From assembly GCA_003439945.1 (NCBI GenBank), contig QVRM01006085.1, positions 1-64,000 of the forward strand: a stretch of 64,000 nucleotides of DNA. The letters are read 5' to 3'. This document shows positions 11,044-21,589 of the stretch, piece by piece. Source of the DNA: Dermanyssus gallinae (Eukaryota; Arthropoda; Arachnida; Mesostigmata; Dermanyssidae). Numbering within the stretch: position 1 is the first letter of the stretch; every line of letters starts with the position of its first letter. Under the pieces are notes generated by a model that was given only the letters and a program-made list of their open reading frames with translations, was not told the DNA's origin and made no database searches. The position numbers and the translations under genes were made by a program.

Positions 11044-11778
11044 GCTCATCATTTTTGACATATTTGGAGCTGGTCTTGAGAGGTCAGTGCTCATAATTCT
11101 TAACTGCCGAAAACACGAGAGGTTTCTAACAAAGCAACAAGCTTAGTTAGTCGACTTCAGTGAGCTCGTAACATTGTGTCTTTGTTGTCTTAGAAATCTA
11201 GAACTTGTTCCGTATGCTAAATGACACGTTTTCGTTACGAAGAAAACTTTACCCCAGGCATATCTTGTAAATAAGTCCTAAAATCATATGTGCAATGAAA
11301 TAAGGCTTCGACCAAGAGTACGTACTAATAGGGAAATTGTACATAATATGTTTTCCTGAAGGTTGTCGCGACGACATCTTATTTCATTCTCCAGGAGGAG
11401 GCCATTAAAATTTTGAAATTAATTGATTAAGCCACACAGCATAATTTATATGTGCATGCACAAGTTTAATTAGTGCTGTAGTTTCACGATTGTAAAAAGA
11501 AGGATGTTGTTGAAAAAACCCTCTTTAAGTTCATAGCTTTTAATTTTTTTCAATAAAATATGTAAAAAGGAAACGATACCGATAAACATAATTCAATAAA
11601 AAATGCAAATGATACGTAAATTTTACCTTAACAAAAGCGCTGATGCTAGCGGTTATGTTTATTCCTTGTGTCGGGAAGTTTTTGAGGTTTGCCTTGACGG
11701 CCTCCACTTGAATAGGTCTACGCTTTATAGAGAGAAAGACTTCATACGATCAGATCACACTAGTGTAAAAAAACTTGT
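11044..11778. other. no gene seen
   Basis: AT-rich sequence downstream of the truncated EXD2 copy. No convincing coding frame or known repeat. Confidence 0.5.
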
Positions 11779-11933
11779 AAATATATATATATATATATAT
11801 AGCTTTTGAGGTGAGAAAACCAACTTCGGTCGTACAAATTGTTACAAGAAAATAGAGTCTGTCGCGTGCCCTATCGCACCAGAGGTGTTGCTGGCAGGGC
11901 ACTTTCAATGTATGTTCGATATCGATGCCTAAC

Positions 11934-12058
11934 ATCGGTTTTACTGTCTATGGCTTTCATATTTTACAAAGAGTCATCTTCTAAGTGCAGGTGCAAAACA
12001 TTGTGCAAAGCGGTACGGCCTGCCCACTCGTAGGCTACCGATAATATTAACGCCCAAC

Positions 12059-12061
<3 letters not shown>
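11934..12061 (+). repeat. unclassified short repeat ending at (TA)n (copy 1)
   Basis: Matches the reverse complement of 17191-17359 (shared landmarks CTGTCTATGGCTT, TCTTCTAAGTGCAGGTG, GCAAAGCGGTACGGCCTG and TAATATTAACGCC). The right edge is the (TA)n at 12062. No coding capacity; possibly a MITE or an old element end. Confidence 0.7.

Positions 12062-12106
<45 letters not shown>
12062..12106. repeat. (TA)n microsatellite
   Basis: About 22 TA units, shared with duplication D partner 56796-56822. Confidence 0.95.
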
Positions 12107-12108
<2 letters not shown>

Positions 12109-13080
12109 GTAAGTTATCGACGCGCCTCTTAATCCACATATGCATAGGGTGACGTGAATAGACAACTGACGGACAACGATCGGCCTGTACCTTTACTTGT
12201 TCATATTGTAACGCTGTTCCGTTACGCTAAGTTAACTGGGGAAGGTAAGGTCAGCCAGGCGGTTACTACAACGCGAGAGACTTGGGACGATGAGTGACAA
12301 CACACAGCGTAAGGTCTAACAGGTAGCGCTGCCGGACGAAGGTTGCGTTATGATCATCCTTCTCTCGGGCTATTTACTTGCTCAAAAGACGCCGTAGCGT
12401 TCGCATAGTAATAATGTTAAAAAGATGACTCGAACCTTCGACGTCGCTGATTGGTCGGCAGTGGTGCACGTGCTCAATTGTCACCAGCACGCAGCTTAGC
12501 GGTTTTCTTGGTCGTCACGGTGCACATTGGATTAGATGCTTGATTGGCTTACTGAAGTTATCAGTTATCGGCGGCGTAGGTCGTTGTGGTTCACATCGGG
12601 TTGGGTGTTTGATTGGTCTAATGACGTCGACACTGGTCATCGGTGGTGCAGTGACTGGCAGTTCTGTTGCTACACTGCAGTTAACTTCGTTACAATATCA
12701 TCCAACATCTATAGTGCGACGAACCATTTGCCAGCCAACACTATGAGCCTAGATGTTTGATTAGACCCAAAACCTCCTGATGAACCGAATGAAATTTCAC
12801 AGCCTCCACAGCTATGCCGAGAAGAGTCACATAAAGATGATGGATAGTAAGAAGCAACTGCAGTGAATCTAGGCGCTGACGGACTTCACGTGTTTACACC
12901 GTGTATCGTTATGTTAACACTAGCGTAGTACCTCCACACCCTCCACAATCCAGACTCATTGACTGGTTCTCGTTCCAGCGCGTTTGTGTTGAGAACTCTG
13001 CTCTGTCGGAGCACTCTCGCACTGTATCGTACACAACATCTCAAAACCTTAATATGTAGTTCGGTGCCACATTCGCCGCT
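12107..13080 (+). repeat. segmental duplication D, left copy (partner 56823-57345)
   Basis: Colinear with a piece of the RABGGTA intron between exons 3 and 4, interrupted here by a solo LTR at 12207-12694. Landmarks are AAGTTATCGACG near 12112, GAGCCTAGATG near 12745 and TCTAGGCGCTGACGGACTT near 12868. No coding exon is included. Confidence 0.85.
12207..12694 (-). mobile_element. solo LTR, Gypsy-type family
   Basis: A 488-bp LTR that begins TGTAACG and ends CGTTACA, flanked by the 4-bp direct repeat ATAT (12203-12206 and 12695-12698). The duplicated partner at 56919-56930 shows the uninterrupted target with one ATAT, so both boundaries are certain. Orientation is inferred from the 47-kb element: the sense strand is minus. 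No internal region remains, which is the usual result of LTR-LTR recombination. Confidence 0.9.
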
Positions 13081-13471
13081 CAATCCGTCTTTGGCTGTTT
13101 GGCATGAGGAATTGGAGACTGAAATCCGGTCATCCAGAATAATTAGAGTCCTATTTGGCTTGTCATGCCTCCATTTATTGCTCTCTCACTATTCGCTTAC
13201 TTCAGCTCGAGCTGTTGCCCCACAGGTATTACCTAGCTTCCACCATCAGGTTCCAGGGAAGGACTCCTACCAGCACCAGAGCAGTGCTTGTTGGGTCCGT
13301 GATATTTTCCGAATATGCACACATAACAACATCTATATATGTGTTCAGGATTAACGGAACTGATGCCGTTTTCGAGATGCAACGAACACATATCATGTAA
13401 TGTAATTGTAAAAATACCGAAAGGTGATGTTATAATAAATCATTAATTAGAAAAAAATAATTAACACCACG
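13081..13471. other. no gene seen
   Basis: No supported feature between duplication D and the degenerate retroelement. Confidence 0.5.
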
Positions 13472-15478
13472 GCTGAGCGATTAGCTGTATCCATTACCAA
13501 AGTAGTTGATGTGCTCAGATGGGGCTCGCCTCCATCCTGTTTTAAAACCACTTATCTTCGGAGCACGGATGTTCGCACTAAAGAAAAAAGATGGATCATT
13601 ACGCCCGATCGCCTGTTTCTCAGTCGTTCGCCGATTGGCAACCAAAATCGTCTGTCAAGATAATAAGGATGCTGTTTTAGCAGCTCTTGGCGATCACCAG
13701 CTAGGATTCGCTACCCCTGGCGGTACAGAAGCAGCAGTACACTGTGCCCGTGCATTTCTGCAATCGCGCAAAGTACCGACGGCTATGGCCAAACTGGATT
13801 TCCGAAACGCTTTTAATAGCGTTCGACGAGACCATTACTCCGATTCGTTAAGTCGTGGATTCCCTTACTGTTTCACCAGACGAATCTGGCTTACGGTCAG
13901 TCATCACATCTGGTCATGCCCCATAACACGATGCTATCGCAAACAGGTCTTCAGTAGGGCGATCCCCTGGGTCCTCCACTTTTCTGCCTGTGTATCAAGG
14001 ATATGGTGGATACACTGCGATCCCCCCTTAATGCCTAGTACCTGGATGACGGCGTTCTAGGCAGAGACGTCCCGACAGTACTAGACGATATTCGAAAAGC
14101 TATTGACTTTGGTGTGATAAGTGGCCTGACTCTGAACCCGGGCAAATGTGAAGTATATGTTACAGCTCATAACGGAATTGAATCATTAGATTAAACGGGC
14201 CTCTTTGGCCTACTCCCTGGCTGTCGCGTTGTTGACAAGGCTGACCTGGAGCTGCTAGGTGTGCCCTTGCTGCCGGATGGGATACCAAAAACACTAGCCG
14301 GTCGGAAAGACAAGCTGGGCTTTGCCACAGGCAGACTACCCTAATTGGGAGCCCACTGCGGCCTGCTTTTCTTTAGAGCTTGCTTTTCAGCCACAAGGTT
14401 AATACACCTAGTTAGAGGTTGCAATTTAACCTCATCGCCTGAACGTTTACAGCCCTTTAATTATCTTAGCTTAGACAATTTAGAGATACTAAATCTTCAG
14501 CTTACCGCTGCGGCAAAGGATCAGGCAATGTTTCCCATCTCTTTAGACGGCTTAGGTATGCCGGACGCGGTATGGCTGGACCGGCGATCGTGTCATCATT
14601 GACTCAGGCTTCGGAGAGGGTTAGGGCTTTATTGGATAACGATGGGCTGGAAGCTTATAACGTAGAACTACAAAAAGCTGACCGACCGATTGTTGTCTTT
14701 ATTCGACTCCCCTTCCGATGGAAGAACTAAACAGAGCAGTTGGACAGCCCCTCTGCAAGAAAAGCGATTAGCAAGCCTGATCGATAGGGCCCCCACCGTG
14801 GCTGACAAAGCCAGGCTTCGAGCGGTTAGTAGTCAAGGGGCTGGAGCTTAGTTACATGCCCTACCTACCCTGTCCACGTATAGGGACTCTATTTGATGAC
14901 GAGACGACGCGCATTAGCACAGGACTGCGGCTTGGTGTCGACCAAGTTGTTCCTCACCGATGTCGTTGTGGTTACCCTGTAGACACTTTGGCGCATCATG
15001 GCTTATCATGCGCCTTAAGTGCAGGCCGAAGAGCACGCCACTCGGCATTAAATGACACTTTCAGTCGAGCACTGAGGTCTGCTGGCTTTCCGTGTGTACT
15101 AGAACCTTCGGATCTATCCAGAGACGAATAAGGCCTGACGGTCTTACTCTAACCCCCTTTGAGCGTGGTCGCATGCTTGTTTGGGACGCAACTGTAACCG
15201 ACTCATTAGCCCCTTCGATGGTCGGTGCAGGTGCGGACCAGGCAGGTCATGCGTCTAGGTTAGCGGAGGCTAACAAATGTAGAAAATACTCTGGCGTTGG
15301 TTATGCGCACCAATTTTGTTCGTTGGCTTTTGAAACAATGGGAGGACCAGGTCCGCTTACACTGAAATCGATTCAGTGCGTGGGTAGAAGCCTTAACCTC
15401 TCCACGGGAGACTCGAGAGCATCGGAATTTTTGCGTCAGAGGCTGTCGCTCGACATCCAACGAAGAAACGCAGCATAG
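13472..15478 (+). pseudogene. degenerate 5'-truncated copy of a two-ORF RLE non-LTR retrotransposon ORF2
   Basis: Homologous to the C-terminal two thirds of the ORF2 at 37044-34162. The fingers-palm start FGARMFALKKKDGSLRPIAC lies at 13558-13617, the AKLDFRNAFNSVRRDH motif with the first catalytic aspartate at about 13790-13836, and a degraded YLDDG equivalent at about 14039. The zinc motif CRCGYPVDTLAHHGLSC lies at about 14962-15012, and the endonuclease-like RPDGLTL...LVWDATVTD at about 15128-15202. Several frameshifts and stops (near 13850, 14040, 14190, 14600, 14845 and 15129) make it non-functional. No 5' ORF is seen. Confidence 0.88.
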
Positions 15479-17149
15479 TTGCATTCTCCAATGAGAATCT
15501 CCTGTTCTGGTTCTACTGTGACTCTCCGAGTAGCATATTCATTTCACTCATACATCAGCTTGGCTATCTTCTCGCACTCGCAACGGGACAGCCCGTTGTA
15601 TACGAGCTGCAACAAAAGCGAAAACCCGAGTAACTATCGCCCCGTCGCATCGACGGACTGTTGTTAGTATGCTATTTAAACGCTGCCTTTAGCTGCAGAT
15701 GTCTGAAAGTATTGAAAGCTCTGCCTGTCAGATTAATCACAAGATGGCTTGAGGCTGGCGGACTCTGTTTGATGTTTGTCGTATGACAATTTTTACAGCG
15801 GGCGGAAATCGCAAGCCGCCTATACATAAGTGACGTAAAATCGTGTAGGCTACTTTTTCACGTTTTCAGTCTGTGAGTTTTGGTTTATTTTTGATTTGTC
15901 AGAGTGGGTTCTAGGCATAATCAAGTCCACGTGTTCAGAGTGCTGGCTGGTAAGAGTCGGGGAGAGATTATATATCATCGTTTCATCCTTACTTTCCACC
16001 CAGCCACCATTTGCGTACACATACTAGACCAATGTAGGCTTCCTTCAGTAGATGAATGCAACCACAAGGAAGGCAATGCTCAACGCTTACAAATATTGAA
16101 AATTCTCAAGAACGATGAAGTAATTCTAAGAGCAGAATGCGCTGCCATGCGATCTTACGCATGGCCGCGCGTCAGTTCCGGTTTGGAACCGGTTAGCGAT
16201 CACAATTAGAGCTTGCTTCGGGTGGCATTCCTTAGAGATGGCTCGTGACAGTATCGAGAGGGATTGAGCGATTGTTGGCTACCGTCCCTGAATGTCTCGA
16301 AAGGACTTTTGACATAGTCCATCCAGATGAACTTTTGTGAATACACTTTTACACATATGCTGTCACCCAGGTGTAATGGGAAGTACTCCGTCGGAGACAG
16401 AAAAACGCGTCTAGATACACCGTGAGACGCAGCCAGTAGTTGGTTAGCGTCGTTCATTTCGTTTTATTTACAACATGACTATTTAGTCTTGTCTTTAACT
16501 AACGAAATCTCTGCAGATACCATGTCCACATTATTGGGCCGATAATATCTTCAGCTCATTTTAGGCCTTTGGTTACTTTGCCTCAAACGGAATGCAGTCG
16601 AAACGAAAAGGGCTTTATTTACCACGTTACACTGTAAACTTCGGGTCACAATCGCAAAGGTCCTTCTGTCTAAGCTAGATGAATGATTATCATTAAATAG
16701 AGTGGAATTCACTGTCTGCGGTCCAAAGAAGCCCCTTTAGCATCAGTCATAACAGGTCGGGATTATCTGATAACTGCTGTTGAGTTAATAGCTGATAGTC
16801 TTCATTCATGCAAGAGCCGGAATGGCTATGTTACTACAGCTACTGCATAGCCGTAGTCTAGGGAGGCATCTGCAGAATTGCCTCGGTTGCCGTCGGACTT
16901 GTACTGGCTCAGTCAGTAGACTTGGTTGGACGAGCACAGGATTCTCAGTTTAGCCGACATGCCCAGAGTCCGTGCGGCCGCCAACGCCCTCAAGTTAGGC
17001 ACTGACAACGTTGCCCCAGTATTGGTCGATGCTCGACTGGTATTTGTGATAATCCCTACTGAGAACTAGGGGGTTCCTAGGTATTACTAAGAACGACAAG
17101 AATGACAATTTAGCTTTTTGCGGTTTACAACCGGTTTTGCCATAATATA

Positions 17150-17152
<3 letters not shown>
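15479..17152. other. no gene seen
   Basis: Probably includes the degraded 3' UTR of the preceding retroelement and old unclassified sequence. No coding frame stands out. Confidence 0.45.

Positions 17153-17190
<38 letters not shown>
17153..17190. repeat. (TA)n microsatellite
   Basis: TA tract bounding the left side of the 17191-17359 repeat. Confidence 0.95.
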
Positions 17191-17193
<3 letters not shown>

Positions 17194-17359
17194 AGGCGTT
17201 AATATTATGAATAGCATCATCGTATTTTACATAGCGGCGGAGCGTTCGAGCATTGCTGGGAGTAGACAGGCCGTACCGCTTTGCACGATGTTTACACCTG
17301 CACTTAGAAGAGGACACTTTTTAAAATATAGAAGCCATAGACAGCAAAAACCGGTTTTA
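17191..17359 (-). repeat. unclassified short repeat flanked by (TA)n on both sides (copy 2)
   Basis: Inverted relative of 11934-12061, sitting exactly between the TA tracts 17153-17190 and 17360-17379. No coding capacity. The clean edges suggest a small mobile unit that inserts into TA repeats. Confidence 0.7.
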
Positions 17360-17386
17360 GATATATATATATATATATTTTTTTTT

Positions 17387-18913
17387 TATCACTGATGACT
17401 TCCGCCTTATGGGTTTAGCCTTTGCGGATGATCTCATCCTCCTAGCCTCCACGAAATCTACTCTCCAACGGCTCCTTAATTACTGCGGACCCCCTTTTGA
17501 AATCCCGAGACCTTGAAATTAATACTAATAAAAGCTTTACTATCTCCCACCTATATAATAGGAAGGAAGGTAAAGGTTTTATTAATACCGTACCAGAATT
17601 TAACGTTGGAGATCGGCAATTGCCAGGTAAAGGTATGAGCGATCGATGGAGATATCTGGGAGTCGACTTTGACAGCAATGGAAGAGTTGAATCCACCAGG
17701 GATATGCTCCTATTCTCAACAGACTCACGATAGCTCCCCTTAAACCCCACCAAAGGCTCATATTTTTGAAAGACTTTCTCATTCCCCCGCCTCCTCTATA
17801 AACTGGTCTCCGGTCCCAGACCATCTCACGCACTCCTTAGCGACCTAGATATAGAGATCAGAAAAGTTGTTAAGTCAAAATGGCTTAAGCTCGAAAACTC
17901 GGTGCCGAACGCCTACCTGTACACGCACACAGCACACGGCGGTCTGGACATCCCCTGCCTCCAAACATTTATCCCCAGACTCCACCTTTCCCGTCTGACA
18001 GCACTACAACACTCCACGCACCCTGGGGTCCAATGGATGCTAACCACCCAGCACTTCAAAAACGACCTTGCGAAAACAAGACTTCTTTGGGAGTGCTTGG
18101 GAACCTTCATTGAGACCGCTACACAAGAGACCGATTACTGGTCTCAACAACTACACAACGCGTTCAATGGGGCACATTTGAAAAAAGCACACGAAACGCC
18201 CTTTGTACATTACTGGATTAAGGGTATGCCCTGCCTATTAGGTAAGGAGTATTTAAACCTACTAACGCTCAGGGTCAACGCACTACCAACGCGTGCCAGA
18301 TTGACCAGGGGACGCCCGGGCTACAACAAACGTTGTAGGCACGGGTGTCATGCGCCTGAGACGTAGGCTCATGTCGCTCAGATGTGCGATACAACACACA
18401 AACAAACTATAAAGAGACATGACGACATCTGTGATCGCGTGGCGCGTCTTCTCCGCGAGAGGAGTCATGAGGTGGTTCGTGAGCGAGTATTCCGTCGACC
18501 GGGCGCACCGGGTCTAAAGCCCGACCTCGTAATAACAACACCTACCGAGGTCTGGGTTTTAGATGCCGAGATTCGCGGCCCGCGTCGCTCCCCGACCCGC
18601 AAAAACCTCGCAGATTCGGATCCATCACTATCTCTATGAGTGGTGTATGGGACTCCGAATTAGCGAGTACGCTCTTGGGGCTCGGCGTCACGAAGAGGAA
18701 TCTTATGGATCTTACCGTCTTAACGTTGCAAGGAACCTTGAGAATATACCGCTCGCACCTGGTCCATAAGAGCGGGGGCTACCATCAAGAAAGGACACGT
18801 ATAGCTGATTCTTAATCTCACGTGACACCTTTTTAGCACCATTTTTATTAAGGCGAGCACTGCCGAGTGTGCAAACGTATTGTAAATGATTAATAAATTA
18901 TCACAATATTTTC

Positions 18914-18917
<4 letters not shown>
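17387..18917 (+). mobile_element. R2-like non-LTR retrotransposon, 5'-truncated copy
   Basis: Begins in the reverse transcriptase palm (GLAFADDLILLAST at about 17414-17455) and continues to the 3' end. The thumb/linker includes KEYLNLLTLRVNALPTRARL. The R2-type zinc motif is CRHGCHAPETLAHVAQMC. The restriction-like endonuclease shows GLKPDL...VWVLDAE. The end of the copy abuts (TA)n at 18918, and its left end lies just after the TA tract 17360-17379. The frame is broken near 17500, 17730, 17890, 18366 (stop) and 18600. In arthropods R2 normally inserts into 28S rDNA; no rDNA is present here. Confidence 0.9.
17902..18639 (+). pseudogene. R2-like ORF, C-terminal linker, CCHC motif and RLE endonuclease part
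   Basis: Two overlapping frames (17902-18366 and 18382-18639) carry the best-preserved part of this R2-like protein. Directly after the zinc-motif glutamate-threonine a TAG at 18364-18366 interrupts the frame. The second piece holds the endonuclease motif KPDLVI...WVLDAE. The stretch after RGPRR has lost the block present at 24416-24470 in the inverted copy (KARQDKISKYD), so a deletion accompanies the frameshift. Confidence 0.85.

Positions 18918-18961
<44 letters not shown>
18918..18961. repeat. (TA)n microsatellite
   Basis: Directly follows the 3' end of the R2-like copy. Confidence 0.95.
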
Positions 18962-18963
<2 letters not shown>

Positions 18964-19004
18964 GTTCATTATATGGTTATTATAATATTATATGATTACA
19001 CTTG

Positions 19005-20045
19005 CTAACGCAGTTTTTTCTGTTTTTTTGTTTTTTTTTTCTTTCTCTTTTTTTTCTTTTTACACTCGGCTTTCTTGCGCTTGACGCTCGCCAATAGCTT
19101 GCCGTCGGGTGCTTTGAGCACACAGTTGTCGTGCAGTGGAGACTTTCGTACAGCCTGTCGACTGGTCTTCTTGATTCGCACCTGGTGAAGCTTCTTGGCT
19201 TTGCTGGCCCCCCGCGAACGTTGCGCGAATCGCATCTCGAGCTGAGCATCGAACGGCATATCGAACCGATGCTCGAACGACTCGACAAGAACCGTGTGTA
19301 TCCACGACCTCTGGCAGAGCACTCGAATTGGCCCGGTCATGAACGAGGCGACCTTTTTGGTGACGAGAAACGCCGCCAGCGCATCGTTGGCCGCGTACGT
19401 CAGCTTACGGCGCGTGAGCACGTTGGCCTCCCAGTCCGAGCAGCGCAACGCGACGGACTTGTCCAGCTTGACGCCGACCAGCTGATCGGCGAGCTTCTGC
19501 AGCGACAGGCCAGCCGGCTGAAGCAAGGCTAGCGACTTCGGGCATTCTGTGGCCAGGTATCGGAGGTCGAGACACGAATTCGTCCTGACGTGGTAGTCTG
19601 TGGCGAGTTTGGCCGCGTCACTCGTCACGTCGACGCCCACCTTGACGATGTGTCGGCCGTCGAGCGCGTCGGCCAGCTCGACGGGAATGCCGGCCAACGC
19701 CGACAGCCGGACCACGAAGCACAGATGCTCGTTGGGCGCCCACTGCAGGAGGGCGACCTTGCGCCGTCGCCCGCTTTTCCGGTCCGACACCCACTCGCAG
19801 TCGAGTCCGGCGACGCCGCTCGCCAGCGTCGCCCCGACGAACAGATCGCGGTGACGTTTCCACTCCTTGACAGACGAGATCGACACGATGCGTGCACTAG
19901 TCAATGACTGAGGTCTGCATCGAGTTCGACGACGGTAGAGCAGCGAGCCAACGGCAACGGCACCCAGAAGCAGCGAGGCGGCACCTCCTACCACTGCTGC
20001 GACCGTCACCGTTGTGGCGCGATCGTGGTGCGACTGTGGCGGCAT
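19005..20045 (-). CDS. EXD2-like truncated copy (copy 2), open frame with intact exonuclease residues
   Basis: An uninterrupted 346-codon frame related to residues 1-340 of the intact EXD2 at 62087, on the opposite strand. The N-terminal hydrophobic anchor is present and lengthened (VGGAASLLLGAVAVGSLL), followed by basic residues. All DEDDy exonuclease landmarks are kept: DCEWV, VKVGVDVTSD with LDLRYLA, and YAAND. Insertions relative to EXD2 include DAQLEMR; the SEAESQTQAGLDDDMA segment is missing. The family-like part ends at KRKKAE, after which an A-rich stretch (about 19062-19005) encodes a Lys-rich tail to the stop. The HNH-like C-terminal half is lost. An open frame of this length with conserved catalytic residues could be expressed, but it may simply be a young pseudogene. 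Confidence 0.7.
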   Translation of the reverse strand: MPPQSHHDRATTVTVAAVVGGAASLLLGAVAVGSLLYRRRTRCRPQSLTSARIVSISSVKEWKRHRDLFVGATLASGVAGLDCEWVSDRKSGRRRKVALLQWAPNEHLCFVVRLSALAGIPVELADALDGRHIVKVGVDVTSDAAKLATDYHVRTNSCLDLRYLATECPKSLALLQPAGLSLQKLADQLVGVKLDKSVALRCSDWEANVLTRRKLTYAANDALAAFLVTKKVASFMTGPIRVLCQRSWIHTVLVESFEHRFDMPFDAQLEMRFAQRSRGASKAKKLHQVRIKKTSRQAVRKSPLHDNCVLKAPDGKLLASVKRKKAECKKKKKRKKKKTKKQKKLR

Positions 20046-20089
20046 TGCGGCGACCCAGTTACGAGAATACGACGTACGAGTTGTTGTGC

Positions 20090-20204
20090 TGCTGTTGTTG
20101 TTCTTGTTGTTGTTGCTGTTGTTGTTGCTGTTGTTGCTGTTGTTGTTGCTGTTAATGTTGTTGTTGCTGTTGCTGTTGTTGTTGTTGCTGTTGTTGTTGT
20201 TGTT
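20090..20204. repeat. (GTT/GCT)n trinucleotide array
   Basis: Imperfect GTT/GCT array directly upstream of the EXD2-like copy 2 start (on the minus strand it reads AAC/AGC). Copies 1 and 3 have only short AAC runs in the same place, so the array expanded here. Confidence 0.9.
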
Positions 20205-20333
20205 ACACCACGGGTTGGTTGATGATCGCGCAATGATGATCGCGTGTGGCTCCTCCGCTCAAAGGTGGTTAGTCGTAGTTGTGTTTGAGGTTAAGATCGC
20301 ACAGATTCACAGGATCGTCGATCGAGCAAAGCC

Positions 20334-20549
20334 GGTGGCCCGGTGCTGGGTGCATTCTCGTGCGCCTCGCGCAGCCGGAGGAGACACACACGGTGCGGCA
20401 ACCGAAGATCGTTTCGATCCACACAGTTGCGCATACGCATTTATGGGCTAGGTTGTCCGTTATGCTGTCTTACGGAAGCACAAAGCGAACGCAAACCCGT
20501 CTACATTAAGTGTTGGCAGCTGCCCGAAAGTCTGCCCGAAAAAGTTCGC
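20334..20549 (+). mobile_element. tRNA-derived SINE (copy 3, diverged)
   Basis: Plus-strand copy with recognisable GCCCGGTGCTGGGTGCA, CGCCTCGCGCAGCCGGAGGAG and CATTTATGGG segments. It is the inverted counterpart of 61638-61945. Confidence 0.65.
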
Positions 20550-21116
20550 ACGATTCGTACGATCATTTCACTGTAGTCGTCGTCGTAGTAGTATTAATAG
20601 TAGTAGTAGTCGATCTAATGTATCATCCCGGCTTGCCGGATTCGTATACCTAGAGTTTGGCGGCGGTTTTCAGCGGTGGCCGCGGTGGCAGCGACGTCTT
20701 CCACCTCTTGTTCTAGTTCTTGTATTTCTTTTTTCTCTCTCTTTATCAGTCGTTTTGTTGCATGCTAACTTGTTTGGTCTTTTTTGGTTCACCACCGACT
20801 CACCGTCTCAATCCATTACCGACTGCTGAAACAACGTGGAAATAAACTTCTTCTTCTGCTGCTGCTGCTGCTGTTGTTGTTGCGCCGCTGCTGTTGCTGC
20901 TAGAATCTACTAGAATTTCGTAGAACAGGAGAGCTAATGAACGTCGTCGTGCGGTGACAAACAAACGGCGTTTTCGTCACAGTTCAAACCACGCTTTTTG
21001 CTGCTTCTGTTTGCGTATCATCATCAGATTAGTCATCGCACGGTTGTAGGTGTGACAGATGTTGATGAACAGCTGCTGTTCATAAATGCACGCTGTTGTA
21101 GACAAACAGAGGGAGG

Positions 21117-21147
<31 letters not shown>

Positions 21148-21160
21148 AGAGAAAAGAGAG
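21117..21160. repeat. (GA)n purine tract
   Basis: Mixed GA/AAG purine run. The partner region at 61158-61185 carries a CT tract in the inverted copy. Confidence 0.85.
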
Positions 21161-21235
21161 ACTTTTGCAAGGCAAGACGGCCGACAGCCCGATCCAGATG
21201 GAACGGATACGTCCTCCGGTTATGTTTTGTTGTAG

Positions 21236-21261
21236 GTGTTGTTGTTGTTGTTGGTGTTATT

Positions 21262-21300
<39 letters not shown>

Positions 21301-21305
21301 GCGGT
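21236..21305. repeat. (GTT)n array
   Basis: Near-pure GTT repeats. The partner position at 61063-61095 has a much shorter AAC run. Confidence 0.9.
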
Positions 21306-21542
21306 AGTGTCAATTCGGCCACTTAGGCCTCTACCAGCTTCTCGGCTCGGCTCGGGTGGTGGTCAGGGATTCCGGTCAACTCTGACTGTGGTTTTCCGCC
21401 GGTTCATCAGACTTCATCATCTTCAGGTTCGGCCGGCGGCAATGCGTCGGCCGACATCTTTGAGACAGCTGAGCAGCAGAACACAGGGATGCTGCCGTCA
21501 ACCAGACCAGCAACAGCAACGAAATAACACAGATTTTGGCCG

Positions 21543-21570
<28 letters not shown>
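21543..21570. repeat. (TA)n microsatellite
   Basis: Lies directly upstream of the R2-like N-terminal fragment. Confidence 0.95.
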
Positions 21571-21573
<3 letters not shown>

Positions 21574-21589
21574 TTATTCCCCCCCCCTA

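Larger units (their letters stand above)
19060..21455 (-). repeat. inverted segmental copy of the EXD2 5' region (partner 60890-63060)
   Basis: Beyond the coding part, the similarity continues through the SINE (20334-20549 against 61638-61945) and the segment 20610-21455 (against 60890-61640 in reverse). Landmarks are the CGGCTTGCCGGATTCGTA stretch near 20630 and the GGGATTCCGGTCAACTC stretch near 21367. The EXD2 upstream region therefore exists three times in the window. Confidence 0.85.
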
